Origin: a virus
Direction: 5' to 3' (one strand)
Length of the DNA stretch: 46,157 nt
Virus record (IMG/VR): IMGVR_UViG_3300030430_002004
Coordinates: 1-46,157 of that record
The notes beneath the pieces were generated by a model. That model was not told the DNA's origin, did no database searches, and was given only the letters and a program-made list of their open reading frames with translations. Each line of letters begins with the position of its first letter. Position 1 is the stretch's first letter. This document shows, piece after piece, positions 32,445 through 41,279 of the stretch. The translations under genes were made by a program, and so were the position numbers.

Positions 32445-32849
32445 ATGGCAGCACAGAAAGGTTCAGCAGTTCTAATCAAAGCAACTGTAAGTGGAAGTAA
32501 AGTAACCGTTGGTGGTTTACGATCTTCTTCTATTACTTTAAATGATGAAATGGTTGATATTACTAACAAAGATTCATCAAATAAAAGAACTCTTTTACCG
32601 CAAGGTGGTATTCAGTCTTTGACTATAAGTGGATCTGGTGTTTTCACAGACAGTACATCTGAGCAACAATTAAGAACTTCGGTTGGGGAATCAGTATTTA
32701 ATACTTACGATTTTATTATTCCTGATCTAGGAACTTATACAGGAAGTTTTCAAGTAACTTCTTTAGAGTTTGCAGGGGAATACAATGGGGAAGCAACTTA
32801 TTCTGTAACACTTGAGTCAAGTGGTGCAGTTACATTCTCAGCCGCATAG
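32445..32849 (+). CDS. major tail (tube) protein
   Basis: A 134-residue tube subunit of the TP901-1 / GTA major tail type. KGSAVLIKATVSGSKVTVGGL, DEMVDITNKDSSNKRTLLPQGG, LTISGSGVFTDS and YTGSFQVTSLEFAGEYNGEATYSVTLESSGAVTF are the expected beta-sandwich motifs. An excellent AAAGGAG Shine-Dalgarno precedes the ATG, in line with high expression. The single small domain fits a slender siphovirus tail. Confidence 0.9.
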   Translation: MAAQKGSAVLIKATVSGSKVTVGGLRSSSITLNDEMVDITNKDSSNKRTLLPQGGIQSLTISGSGVFTDSTSEQQLRTSVGESVFNTYDFIIPDLGTYTGSFQVTSLEFAGEYNGEATYSVTLESSGAVTFSAA

Positions 32850-32850
32850 T

Positions 32851-33087
32851 ATGAAAACTGTTGAAATAAAAAAAGGCAAAGATATTGTTTTAGGCACTTT
32901 CTATAAAGGTGTACTCTCTTTGCCAAATGTTCTTGGCGAGTCTGTTTCTGAGATAGCGTTTGACGGAAAGACCTATAAAGTTACGGACTCAAGATTGGAC
33001 AAAAGAGACAATCTTATCTATTTAACATTAGAACTTCCAAAGGGAAGTTCAGGAGTAAAGTCAAATGACGAATCCGCTAAAGGGTGA
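32851..33087 (+). CDS. small hypothetical tail-region protein
   Basis: A 78-residue protein. I start at ATG 32851, one base after the previous stop; an upstream ATG at 32812 would overlap the tail protein. Strand-rich pattern (KTVEIKKGKDIVLGTFYKGV, VSEIAFDGKTYKVTDSRLD) suggests a small beta domain. It lies between the tube protein and tail-assembly chaperone genes. Its 3' end overlaps the chaperone gene by 23 bases. Function unknown. Confidence 0.65.
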   Translation: MKTVEIKKGKDIVLGTFYKGVLSLPNVLGESVSEIAFDGKTYKVTDSRLDKRDNLIYLTLELPKGSSGVKSNDESAKG

Positions 33088-33415
33088 AGTAAATATTGAA
33101 TTAGGCTCTGAGACTTATAAAGCCAGACTTAATATAGATGCCTTGGTAAAAATAGAAACAGAGCTTGATCAAGGCATTTTAAAATTAGCATCTAGAATAT
33201 CACAAGCAGATGTTCGCATTTCTGAATTAATTGTAGTTTTAAAAGCCGCATTACGAGGCGGTGGTAATAATTTACAAGATAAAGATGTAGGAAGAATTAT
33301 TACCGATATAGGAATTGTACAAGCTAGCACAGAAGTTGCTAAGCTTCTTGCCACAACTCTAAGCGACCCAGAGGAAAGGGAAGAACAAGAGGGAAAGCAA
33401 GAAGTGGCGAACTAG
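33065..33415 (+). CDS. tail assembly chaperone (GTA gp10-like), unshifted product
   Basis: A 116-residue protein like the GTA gp10-type tail chaperone family: KGEVNIELGSETYKARLNIDA, LVKIETELDQGILKLASRI, ISELIVVLKAALRGGG. It is the equivalent of lambda gpG and binds the tape measure during tail assembly. A GGGAAAG heptamer in the correct frame (G-GGA-AAG, 33391-33397) near its end would let some ribosomes slip -1 into the next frame and make a longer 181-residue fusion. The acidic end EEREEQEGKQEVAN is added only if no slip occurs. Confidence 0.85.
   Translation: MTNPLKGEVNIELGSETYKARLNIDALVKIETELDQGILKLASRISQADVRISELIVVLKAALRGGGNNLQDKDVGRIITDIGIVQASTEVAKLLATTLSDPEEREEQEGKQEVAN
33391..33397 (+). 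promoter_or_regulatory. -1 programmed frameshift site GGGAAAG
   Basis: GGGAAAG in phase X-XXY-YYZ with the gp10-like frame, six codons before its stop at 33413-33415. It is the same heptamer used by phage lambda G-GT. The -1 frame is open past it for 70 codons to the stop at 33607-33609. I did not find a strong hairpin immediately 3'. Confidence 0.85.
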
Positions 33416-33609
33416 CTGACGAGATCAGCTGGATTCGCTATATGCAAATTTGCATTGGCACGATACAGATGAGACCAAAGGATTTTTGGGATTTATCGCC
33501 AGTGGAAATGTACAGCGTTATTAAAGGCTTCAAACAATTTCATACTGCCGAGGAAGATTCCATGTCTAGAGGGGAACTTGATGAATTAATGGAGTTATAT
33601 CCTGACTAA
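33397..33609 (+). CDS. tail assembly chaperone, -1 frame extension (T-like)
   Basis: The -1 frame after the slip site encodes 70 residues (SGELADEISWIRYMQICIG, then MRPKDFWDLSPVEMYSVIKGF) ending at 33607-33609, directly before the tape measure ATG at 33609. The PKDFWDLSPVE segment fits the small second GTA-type chaperone that follows gp10-like proteins. If translated alone it could start at ATG 33442 (55 residues), but no good Shine-Dalgarno is visible there and the frame is open back to the slip site. I therefore favour the fusion, as in lambda gpGT. Confidence 0.8.
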   Translation, partial: ARSGELADEISWIRYMQICIGTIQMRPKDFWDLSPVEMYSVIKGFKQFHTAEEDSMSRGELDELMELYPD

Positions 33610-35255
33610 TGGCAAATACAGTAGATCAGTTAATAGTTGAAATAAAAGCAGATACTAGAGATCTGCAAAGACAGCTTAAAAATATAGAAGGCAGAATAGG
33701 TGGTGCAGGTAAAGCAGGTGGTACTGCTTTCGTACCAATGATTGGTAGTCTTAAATCAATTATTCCTTTGTTAGCTTCTGTTGGCGCAGGTTTAGCAGGT
33801 ATAGCCGCAGTTCAAGGTATTGCAAGAGTAGGTTCTGAATTTGAGGATATGCGCGATTCCTTAAACCAAGTATTTGGTAGCGTACAAAGAGGTAACTCTG
33901 CATTTAATAATATTCTTACTTTTGCACAAACAACTCCTTTCCAAATAGAAGATGTAACTAGAGCATTTATCTCCTTAAAAGGTGCAGGTATAGAACCAAA
34001 TATGGATATGCTTCAAACCTTTGCTGATACTGCTTCTACTTCTATAGATCAATTAGGTGCATTTAATGCAATGGTTAGGCTAGTACAAAGATCAGCTGCA
34101 GGTGGTCTTGGTTTAGAAGAAATAAATCAATTAGATGATAGAGGTATTCCTGCAACTAAAATTCTTACTGAGGCTCTTGGTGTAAATAGATTGGAACTAA
34201 GTAAATTTGGACAAACTGCAGAGGGAGCTGCAGATATGGTTCAAAAACTAATAGCAGGTATGCAGGAACAGTTTGGTGGGGCCATGATAAATAAAATGGA
34301 CAACCTTTCTACTAAGACTTCAAATATGACTATTGCTTTTAAGGAATTACAAAATTCAGTTTTTGAGGGCGGTTTAGGAGATTTCTTAGGAAACATTGCA
34401 GACAAACTAGGTGCATTAGCAACAAATGCGGCACGTACTGTTAGAGCTATAACTGGTAATGAAACTGCTTTTGATTTAACTGGAACTATGGATCCTTCTG
34501 AGCAGTTAGACCGACTTGCAAAACTTACAGAAGATACACAAAGGAGAATTGAGACAAGGATTGCAGAAGGAAAAGTCAGAGGTGGTGGATCTAAGAATCA
34601 ACAACGAGATAGAGAACTTCTCCAAAACTTAGAGTTTATGACCATAGATGCAGAAGATGCTTTATTTGATGAAGCTATGAGGCAGAATCTAAGCGATACA
34701 GAGGTTCAAACAACAGAATTATCAAAAGCTATGGGAGAGTTAGATAATGTTGTTCTAGAAGCTTCTCAAACTTTATCAAGGGAATTCGCAGACGCTTTAT
34801 TAGAAGGAGAAAGTTTATTAGGTAGTTTCTCTAATTTTGCTAAAAGTATCGTATCTGAAATTATTGCAACTTTTCTTAGACTTGCAGTTGTCCAACCTAT
34901 TCTACAAGGAATTTTTCCAGGTATGTCTTTTGGAACTGGAACACTTCCGCAATCTGCAGGAGGTGGTGTAGCAACACATGGAAGGCCAATGCTTGTAGGG
35001 GAACGTGGTCCAGAATTATTTGTACCTCATGCACCTGGCAATATTGTAAATGCTGCAGATACTAGATCAGCAATAAGTGGAGGAGGTGTTGTTGTGAATC
35101 AGAATATAAGCTTTGCAACAGGTGTTGTTCCTACAGTTAGAGCAGAAGTAACTAAGATGCTTCCTCAAATTGCAGATGTATCTAAAGCCGCAGTATTAGA
35201 TGCCACTTTGAGAGGTGGATCTTTTTCTAAAGGTATGAGAGGTAGAAATGGCTAA
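33609..35255 (+). CDS. tail tape measure protein
   Basis: A 548-residue tape measure. The N-terminal part has the usual coiled start (VDQLIVEIKADTRDLQRQLKN), a hydrophobic glycine/alanine segment (residues about 38-70, LLASVGAGLAGIAAVQGIA) and the conserved MRDSLNQVFGSVQRG / FAQTTPFQIEDVTRAFISLKG block. The C-terminal half ends with GGGVATHGRPMLVGERGPELFVPHAPGNIV, the typical distal motif. It is short for the class, so the tail should be short (by the usual 0.15 nm per residue, roughly 80 nm). It sets tail length and is ejected during infection. Its start overlaps the chaperone stop by one base. Confidence 0.9.
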   Translation: MANTVDQLIVEIKADTRDLQRQLKNIEGRIGGAGKAGGTAFVPMIGSLKSIIPLLASVGAGLAGIAAVQGIARVGSEFEDMRDSLNQVFGSVQRGNSAFNNILTFAQTTPFQIEDVTRAFISLKGAGIEPNMDMLQTFADTASTSIDQLGAFNAMVRLVQRSAAGGLGLEEINQLDDRGIPATKILTEALGVNRLELSKFGQTAEGAADMVQKLIAGMQEQFGGAMINKMDNLSTKTSNMTIAFKELQNSVFEGGLGDFLGNIADKLGALATNAARTVRAITGNETAFDLTGTMDPSEQLDRLAKLTEDTQRRIETRIAEGKVRGGGSKNQQRDRELLQNLEFMTIDAEDALFDEAMRQNLSDTEVQTTELSKAMGELDNVVLEASQTLSREFADALLEGESLLGSFSNFAKSIVSEIIATFLRLAVVQPILQGIFPGMSFGTGTLPQSAGGGVATHGRPMLVGERGPELFVPHAPGNIVNAADTRSAISGGGVVVNQNISFATGVVPTVRAEVTKMLPQIADVSKAAVLDATLRGGSFSKGMRGRNG

Positions 35256-36114
35256 AGAAATTACAATGCCAAATACTCCTAATTTTTTATCTAGTGAGTT
35301 TTCTTTAATAAGAACAATAGGAAACACAGTAAGTCCTTTTACAGGACAACAAAAAACCCAAGAGTTTGATAATGTTTTTTGGCAAGCACAAGTAACTTTG
35401 CCACCTATGAATAGAACAACTGCAGTAAATTGGCAATCTTTTCTATCTAGGTTAAAAGGCACAACAAATGTTTTCCAATTTGCAGATCCAGATGCTTTAA
35501 CTAATACAGGAACTTACGATGCTTCTGATTTAAAAGCAAACGCTAGGATAAATGATACAAGTACAACTCTTACGTTTAGTGGCAGTACGATTACATCTAG
35601 TGATTCTGTATTTACTAATGCCAGAGTTGGAGATTATTTTGTAGTAACAGGTGCAAGTAATGAAGCTAATAATGGCACACATAAGATAACTACTAAAACA
35701 AGTGCTACTGTCGTGGTCGTAGATAGCCTTCTCACCGCAGAAAGTAGTACAAGTGGGTGTAAGGTCCAACAGAACATAAAAGGCGCACAGGGGCTTTCTT
35801 TACAAGCTACAAGTAACTCTGCTGCAGGATCTATTGCTGTTGGAGATTATTTAGGAATCTTATCTGGAACTTTAACCACAAATCAACCTGTACAGCTTGT
35901 ATTAGTTACCGAAGCCGCAACAGAAACTTCAGGATCGCCGAATGAGTTTGCAGTAGGTATAGAACCTAAATTAAGATCTAATCTTGCCGATAATACTTTA
36001 GTTAAGTTTGCAAGTCCGAAAGGGTTGTTTAGATTACAAAGTAACGAGGTTTCTTGGTCAGGAGATAGAAACAGTATCTACCGAATAAGTTTTTCTTGTA
36101 TGGAGTCACTCTAA
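35248..36114 (+). CDS. distal tail protein-like
   Basis: A 288-residue protein directly after the tape measure (8-base overlap). N-terminal part: FLSSEFSLIRTIGNTVSPFTG, FWQAQVTLPPMNRTTAVNWQSFL, VFQFADPD; C-terminal: KFASPKGLFRLQSNEVSWSGDRNSIYRISFSCMESL. Its place matches the distal tail/GTA gp12 position, and the beta pattern agrees, but I cannot tie it to one family with certainty. It probably forms the ring at the tail tip. Confidence 0.7.
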   Translation: MAKEITMPNTPNFLSSEFSLIRTIGNTVSPFTGQQKTQEFDNVFWQAQVTLPPMNRTTAVNWQSFLSRLKGTTNVFQFADPDALTNTGTYDASDLKANARINDTSTTLTFSGSTITSSDSVFTNARVGDYFVVTGASNEANNGTHKITTKTSATVVVVDSLLTAESSTSGCKVQQNIKGAQGLSLQATSNSAAGSIAVGDYLGILSGTLTTNQPVQLVLVTEAATETSGSPNEFAVGIEPKLRSNLADNTLVKFASPKGLFRLQSNEVSWSGDRNSIYRISFSCMESL

Positions 36115-36746
36115 TGGCAACTAGACAGGGTATAGATAGTTCAATTATTAATGCATTAGCAGAAGATAATACTTTTCCTTTTATCGCAGTAAAAACCTTT
36201 TTTGATTCTGGAAACGTAAGAGTGTGGTCTGGTAATAATGATGCAACTATAGAAGGAGAAACTTATTTAGGCGCAGGATCTTTAATAAGTATTGGCGATA
36301 TAGCAGAAACTGCAGAGCTTTCTAGCAATGGTATATCTATAACTATTTCTGGCATGGATTCTACTGTTCTTAATCTTGCTCTAACCGAGAACTATCAAAA
36401 TAGAAAAATAATTGTATTTCTTGGTTTTCTTGATGGTGGTACTGACGAGGTAAAAGGAGTTTTAAATGCTTTTACAGGGCGAATGGTTTCCATGAATATT
36501 TTAGATTCAACGGATAGTTCTACTATTGTTATAAATGCAGAAAATAGACTTATTGATATGAAGCGACCAAGTAAGCTACGTTATACAAGCGAATCTCAGA
36601 AATTCATCTCAAGCACAGACACTTCTTTTAATAGAGTTATGCAAATGATAGATAAGGAAGTTGTTTGGGGTAGGAAGTCAGCAACAAATTCTAGTTTAGC
36701 TGATGACACTGATGATGTTTATGGCATACATGAGTCAGGTTTCTAG
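36114..36746 (+). CDS. tail tip protein, DUF2163 / GTA gp13-like
   Basis: A 210-residue protein; I start at ATG 36114, which overlaps the previous stop (TAATG), rather than at 36096. FIAVKTFFDSGNVRVWSGNND, YLGAGSLISIGDIAETAELSSNGISITISGMDS and RKIIVFLGFLDGG, VNAENRLIDMKRPS are the pattern of DUF2163/phage hub proteins. It acts at the distal tail with the NlpC/P60-like protein encoded 2 bases downstream. Confidence 0.83.
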   Translation: MATRQGIDSSIINALAEDNTFPFIAVKTFFDSGNVRVWSGNNDATIEGETYLGAGSLISIGDIAETAELSSNGISITISGMDSTVLNLALTENYQNRKIIVFLGFLDGGTDEVKGVLNAFTGRMVSMNILDSTDSSTIVINAENRLIDMKRPSKLRYTSESQKFISSTDTSFNRVMQMIDKEVVWGRKSATNSSLADDTDDVYGIHESGF

Positions 36747-36748
36747 AA

Positions 36749-37171
36749 ATGAAAAAATTACCACAATGGGAAATACTGCTTTTTGATTTTATAAGCAGTA
36801 ATACACAAAAACCTTTCAAGTGGGGTAAATGGGATTGTTGTATTTTTGTTATAGAAGCAGTCAAAGCTATGACAGGAGAAGCAATCGTTAAAGTTTCTTG
36901 GACTAATAAATTAGAAGCATTATTTTTTATTAAAGAGAACGGTAAAACAATAAACTCTGCTACTACTAAATTTCTTAAAAAGGCAGGTTTAAAAACTATA
37001 GAAAAAAATTTTATTACTGCTGGCGATGTAGTGTTGTTAAAAGATGTGCATAACAACAATGAAAAAATTATGGGTATATGTACAGGTAACTTAATTGCCT
37101 GTGTTAGTGAAGAAGGTATCTCTTATAGAGAAAATCAAAGCGCAGTAAAAGTGTGGAGGATAGATGGCTGA
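36749..37171 (+). CDS. NlpC/P60-like (DUF6950) tail-associated protein
   Basis: A 140-residue protein with FKWGKWDCCIFVIEAVKAMTG, where the first Cys after WD is at the expected catalytic place of NlpC/P60 and DUF6950 peptidases, and FITAGDVVLLKD as the usual second block. The canonical His of the second block is not evident (VSEEGISYRENQ), so activity is uncertain. In GTAs the equivalent gp14 locally opens the wall during injection. It overlaps the hub gene by 8 bases. Confidence 0.82.
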   Translation: MKKLPQWEILLFDFISSNTQKPFKWGKWDCCIFVIEAVKAMTGEAIVKVSWTNKLEALFFIKENGKTINSATTKFLKKAGLKTIEKNFITAGDVVLLKDVHNNNEKIMGICTGNLIACVSEEGISYRENQSAVKVWRIDG

Positions 37172-40100
37172 CGCAGTAAAAGCCGCACTAGTAGCTGCAG
37201 CAATAGCAGGAATTATTGTAGCAACAGGAGGTGGAGCCGCACCTGCTTTCTTTGGATCTACTGCTATTTTTGGATTAGGTGCAGGAACTGCCGCAAGTTT
37301 TGTTGCTTTTACCGCAACTATGGCTTTTGTAACAACAGGATTACAAACAATGATGGCGCCTTCTATACCATCTGCAACAAATCAAAACTTTGGAACTAAA
37401 GTTGCTTCTAGATCAGCAAATGCCCCAAGACAAATTGTTTATGGACAATGTAGAGTTGGAGGAACGATTACTCATATAGAAACTACTGGTACTACAAATG
37501 ATGTTTTACATCTTTTTATTGCAGTTGCAGGACATACTATTCATAGTCTTGAAAAGGTAATAATAAATGAAACTGTTATAACTCTTGGCTCTGATACTTC
37601 TGCTTCTACTATAAATGGAACAACAGTAAATACAGTTACACATTCTAACTTTACAAATACCGAGAACGAGCAAAACTTTGGGAGTGGACGATTAATAAGA
37701 TTTACTTTTAATGATGGTTCTCAAACAACTAAAAATGCTTTTGCACAAGCACAACTAGGAACAACCTCAGTTCCAAATACTCACGTTTTTAAAGATGTAG
37801 CTTACGTTTATATGCAATGTGTTTACGATCCAGAAGTTCTTCCTAATGTGCCTAACTTATCTTTTATTGTAAAAGGTAAAAATGTTTTTGATCCAAGAAC
37901 AAATGCTGTTTCAAATTCAGACTTACAAAGATCTAACCCTGCATTAATTATTAGAGATTTTCTTACCGATACAACTTATGGACTTAAAGCTGTATCTGAC
38001 GAGATAAATGATACAACCTCTGCAGGTGGTTTTGCGGCTGCAGCAAATACTTGCGACCAAGACGTTACCCTTGCTGATGGCAGTACAACAGAAACAAGAT
38101 ATACAGCAAATGGTTTTACGGATATGTCTGCTGATGGTCAAGATGTTTTAGGCGGATTATTAAGTTCTATGGCAGGCAGTCTTACCTATGCTAATGGTAA
38201 ATTTAATGTTTTTGCAGGTGCAAATCAAAGTCCTTCTTTAACTATTACTGATGATGATGTTTTACAAGCGCCTTCAATCACAACGAAAACAGCAACAGGA
38301 GAAATATTCAATACAGTAAAGGCTTCTTTTGTAGATGAGGAAAATAAGTTTGTTGTTGCAGATGCACCTGTTTTTCAAAGCAGTACATTTTTAACTCAAG
38401 ATACTCCAAGTGGAGAAACTTCGGCAAACTTTGTTAAGACTATGGAACTTAAATTGCCTTTTACTACAACACATACTGCGGCACAAAGATTAGGAAAGAT
38501 TGCTTTATTACATAATAGACAAACAACATCAATACAATTAGTGGTTCCTCTAAAATTTTTACGATTACAGACTAAAGACTATGTAAGAGTAACAAATGAA
38601 AGAATGGGTTTTGATAGTAAGTTATTTGAAGTGCTTACTGTAAGCTTTACTTCAATAACACAAGACGATATCCAGATTCTTGCATGTCAGTTAGATCTAA
38701 AGGAAATTGAATCTGCTGTTTACGATTTTGCAACTAACGAATACTCAACTCCTATACAACAAGGAACTGTAGTTAATACAGGCGATAATTCAGTGCCTAC
38801 ACCTTCAAGTGCAAGTGCTTCTCAGAGTGCAACTGTAGAAGGCACAACTACAAAAATAAACATTACTGTAACTTGGACAAACTCAACAGAGATTGGAATA
38901 CAAGGAACAGAAGTGCAGTATAAATTAAGTGGGGATAGCAACTATAGTTCTTTGCTTGTAGGTAAGTCGCAATCTGTGGCAACTATACCTAACGTAACTG
39001 TAGGTCAAACTTATAATATTAGACTAAGACACTTTACTTACGATAATGTTTATTCAAGTGTAGTTGCTCTTAATAATCTTACAATAACAGCAGTAACAGC
39101 ATTACCCGCAACGCCTACAAACCTAGCTGTTGCTTCTGATAATCCTTTATTGATAGGGGTAAGTTGGACGAATCCAAGTAATACCGACCTTCGTGCAGTC
39201 AAGGTTTATAGAAAAACAGTAGATACAACACCAACAAGCGACAGTGACGGATTGGTAGAAACTATTTATGGGGAACCAGGCCAGAAATCCTTGTTCTTTT
39301 TTGGAAAGCATGACGGTCTTTCTGCAGGCACAACATATTTCTTTTGGGTAAGAGCAGTAAATCATTCTGGAGTAAATTCAGCTTTTTCATCTTCGGTTTC
39401 TGGCTCTTTTAAGAATATTGTGTCAGGAGATGTAGATACTACTTTTAGCAATACTATTGCTTTTAAGTCTAACCTAACAGATGGAGCAACTGTAATTTCA
39501 GGTAGTAATATATCAACAGGAACTATTGATGCAGACTTAATAGGAACAGGCACTTTAAATGCAAATACGATTGATGTTACAAACTTAAACATAGGTGGTT
39601 CGGCAATACAGAACTCCATAGGCAAGATAGAAGGATTTGCTACCACACATAACACAACCCCAAGTAATGCAAGTTCATCAATTTCAGGTCTTTTGAATAC
39701 TACTTACCCTTACGGTAATTCTTCATCTGATATGGAAATTATTAGAAACCAATCTTTTACAACTGCTACAAACTTTGCAGGTGGCTCTTCAAAAAATGTA
39801 ATAATTACTTGTTTTTTTACCCCAGTTGGAAGTGTCACAGGCAGTGCTGAAGTTATTGCTGCACTTGCCCTTTACACTTCAAGCGCAAATTATCCAACAA
39901 GTAGTGCAATTACTTCTACGAAAAGACTTACGACAGGAACAACTGCAATACAACCTGTTTTGCTAGGTCTGAACGCAACTATTGCCCAAAATACAACTCA
40001 CTATATAAAGGTGTATGGAAAAACTTTTAATTTTAGTTCAAGTGGTGGACAGCAGGGTTTTGGGTCAGTAAGAATACAAGTTTATAATTTAGCAGGATAA
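37164..40100 (+). CDS. central tail hub / host specificity protein (gpJ/GTA gp15-like)
   Basis: A 978-residue tail-tip protein. A hydrophobic glycine/alanine N-terminus (residues 5-60) is followed by ANAPRQIVYGQCRVGGTITHI, LHLFIAVAGHTIHSLEKVIINE and IRDFLTDTTYGLK, the gpJ-type hub core. Two fibronectin type III-like domains lie at about 545-640 and 645-745. A stalk-like segment (VDTTFSNTIAFKSNLTDGATV, STGTIDADLIGTGTLNANTID) leads to a beta-rich 180-residue tip likely to contact the receptor. It acts in receptor binding and opening of the tail channel. The next gene overlaps it by one base. Confidence 0.88.
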   Translation: MADAVKAALVAAAIAGIIVATGGGAAPAFFGSTAIFGLGAGTAASFVAFTATMAFVTTGLQTMMAPSIPSATNQNFGTKVASRSANAPRQIVYGQCRVGGTITHIETTGTTNDVLHLFIAVAGHTIHSLEKVIINETVITLGSDTSASTINGTTVNTVTHSNFTNTENEQNFGSGRLIRFTFNDGSQTTKNAFAQAQLGTTSVPNTHVFKDVAYVYMQCVYDPEVLPNVPNLSFIVKGKNVFDPRTNAVSNSDLQRSNPALIIRDFLTDTTYGLKAVSDEINDTTSAGGFAAAANTCDQDVTLADGSTTETRYTANGFTDMSADGQDVLGGLLSSMAGSLTYANGKFNVFAGANQSPSLTITDDDVLQAPSITTKTATGEIFNTVKASFVDEENKFVVADAPVFQSSTFLTQDTPSGETSANFVKTMELKLPFTTTHTAAQRLGKIALLHNRQTTSIQLVVPLKFLRLQTKDYVRVTNERMGFDSKLFEVLTVSFTSITQDDIQILACQLDLKEIESAVYDFATNEYSTPIQQGTVVNTGDNSVPTPSSASASQSATVEGTTTKINITVTWTNSTEIGIQGTEVQYKLSGDSNYSSLLVGKSQSVATIPNVTVGQTYNIRLRHFTYDNVYSSVVALNNLTITAVTALPATPTNLAVASDNPLLIGVSWTNPSNTDLRAVKVYRKTVDTTPTSDSDGLVETIYGEPGQKSLFFFGKHDGLSAGTTYFFWVRAVNHSGVNSAFSSSVSGSFKNIVSGDVDTTFSNTIAFKSNLTDGATVISGSNISTGTIDADLIGTGTLNANTIDVTNLNIGGSAIQNSIGKIEGFATTHNTTPSNASSSISGLLNTTYPYGNSSSDMEIIRNQSFTTATNFAGGSSKNVIITCFFTPVGSVTGSAEVIAALALYTSSANYPTSSAITSTKRLTTGTTAIQPVLLGLNATIAQNTTHYIKVYGKTFNFSSSGGQQGFGSVRIQVYNLAG

Positions 40101-40327
40101 TGGGCAGAACATACGAAGCAGGAGAAGATATTGTAACCCTAGATTTTTTAAGGGATATGAGAGATGACCTGTTGCAAGAATGTGATTGGACACAGATGCC
40201 AGATAGTCCTTTATCTGATAGTAAAAAAGCAGAGTGGGCAACTTATAGACAAGCCCTAAGAGATTTACCTGAAAACTACACTAATTCAGACTCTACAACT
40301 GATATTGTCTGGCCTACGAGACCATGA
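40100..40327 (+). CDS. tail assembly chaperone-like (PF16778-type)
   Basis: A 75-residue protein with LDFLRDMRDDLLQECDWTQMPDSPLSD and EWATYRQALRDLPENYTNS ending VWPTRP. This is the usual pattern of the small fibre/tail assembly proteins of the PF16778 family (rD.lL..tDW ... W..YRqaLRdlP ... WP..P). It starts inside the hub stop and probably helps attach or fold a fibre. The next gene overlaps it by four bases. Confidence 0.85.
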   Translation: MGRTYEAGEDIVTLDFLRDMRDDLLQECDWTQMPDSPLSDSKKAEWATYRQALRDLPENYTNSDSTTDIVWPTRP

Positions 40328-40539
40328 TTAACGAAGTTCTTTGGTCAGGTTTATATTTTCAAGAAGGACATTTTGTTTCTTTTAAAGTGTTAGAAGATAA
40401 CTCTGTTGTTATAAAAGAGATCTTACAAAAGAATCAAAACGAACACGAAAGCGAGAAGGTTACAGATATAGATGAGGCATTAGAATATCAAAAAAAACTA
40501 CTTAAATTTGGATATGAAGAAATCGGAGGCTATTTATGA
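40324..40539 (+). CDS. small hypothetical protein
   Basis: A 71-residue protein: MINEVLWSGLYFQEGHFVSF and then VLEDNSVVIKEILQKNQNEHE. Mixed alpha/beta, no membrane segment. Overlaps both neighbours by four bases (ATGA). It sits at the boundary between tail and lysis genes. Function unknown. Confidence 0.62.
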   Translation: MINEVLWSGLYFQEGHFVSFKVLEDNSVVIKEILQKNQNEHESEKVTDIDEALEYQKKLLKFGYEEIGGYL

Positions 40540-40856
40540 ACGAAGAAAAAAAAGAAACTATTAAGAAAAAACTTGAACTTGATATTGACGTAACACCTCA
40601 AAATCAATCTCAGAATCCTTACCAAAAATGGATACATCTTGCCAGAGCGGTAGATTCTTGGCGAATATTCCCACGTTTATTTTTAAGTGTTTATATTTTC
40701 TTGCTGTATTACTCAACTATGTGGTTTATGAGTTTAGAAGATCCTACCCTAGAACAAAGCGGTTTAATTTCAATTATTGTAGGTGCAGGTGCGGCTTGGT
40801 TTGGACTATATGCAGGAACGTCTAATTCAAGTAAAAATTTTAAAGGCGAAGATTGA
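40536..40856 (+). CDS. holin-like membrane protein, two helices
   Basis: A 106-residue protein with a charged cytoplasmic N-terminus (about 45 residues), then two predicted membrane helices: FPRLFLSVYIFLLYYSTMWF (about 45-66) and GLISIIVGAGAAWFGLYAG (about 76-95), ending in a short polar tail. This N-in/C-in hairpin resembles class II holins or the small membrane proteins seen beside lysis genes in marine phages. Position before the spanins and endolysin supports a holin or holin partner. Its stop overlaps the TTG of the next small frame. Confidence 0.72.
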   Translation: MNEEKKETIKKKLELDIDVTPQNQSQNPYQKWIHLARAVDSWRIFPRLFLSVYIFLLYYSTMWFMSLEDPTLEQSGLISIIVGAGAAWFGLYAGTSNSSKNFKGED

Positions 40857-40999
40857 TTGCAATAATATTAAATGTTCTTTTGTTAATTTTTCTTCTTTGG
40901 GCTAAATTTTACAAAGAGTATTTAGAAAGAAAATATATGAAAAGATACCTTGAACATCTAATTAGAGAAAGAAAAAAAAGAGAAAATGGAAATATTTAA
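40853..40999 (+). CDS. very small membrane protein, TTG start (48 aa)
   Basis: An open frame from TTG 40853 to TAA 40997-40999 encodes 48 residues: one strongly hydrophobic helix at the N-terminus (IAIILNVLLLIFLLWAKFY) then a very basic tail (KRYLEHLIRERKKRENG). The TTG overlaps the upstream stop as TTGA, the same arrangement that starts the genes at 31584 and 32024, and it overlaps the next gene by 14 bases. It fills the only gap in this cluster. A pinholin, antiholin or regulator is possible. The start choice is not proven. Confidence 0.6.
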   Translation: MIAIILNVLLLIFLLWAKFYKEYLERKYMKRYLEHLIRERKKRENGNI

Positions 41000-41279
41000 T
41001 TTAGTTGCAGAAGTAGGAGTACCGATAGCAGGTGCACTTACTATGGCTTATTTTATATTTCTAGTTATGAAGCAATTAATGGACGGTTTAGTGTCTGAAA
41101 TAAAGACAGTACAGGGTATAACCGAGATGCTCATATCAAGAGCGCATACTATGAATAACGATATGATTCGTATAGATACAAGTGTTTCTGCCGCATTAGA
41201 TCTTAGCCCTGACTTAAACCGTATAGCAAGAGCAGAAAACTTTGTAGAAGATGGCAAGATAGATGCCAGAAGAGATTAA
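40986..41279 (+). CDS. single-helix membrane protein, paralogue 1 (holin/antiholin candidate)
   Basis: A 97-residue protein with an N-terminal membrane helix (VGVPIAGALTMAYFIFLVMKQL, about 9-30) followed by a helical, probably coiled-coil soluble part (DGLVSEIKTVQGITEMLISR) and a charged end. The layout and order of motifs match the next gene, suggesting duplication. Such one-helix proteins with a periplasmic or cytoplasmic helix act as holins, antiholins or BhlA-like lysis proteins, but there is no clear family match. Confidence 0.68.
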   Translation: MEIFNLVAEVGVPIAGALTMAYFIFLVMKQLMDGLVSEIKTVQGITEMLISRAHTMNNDMIRIDTSVSAALDLSPDLNRIARAENFVEDGKIDARRD

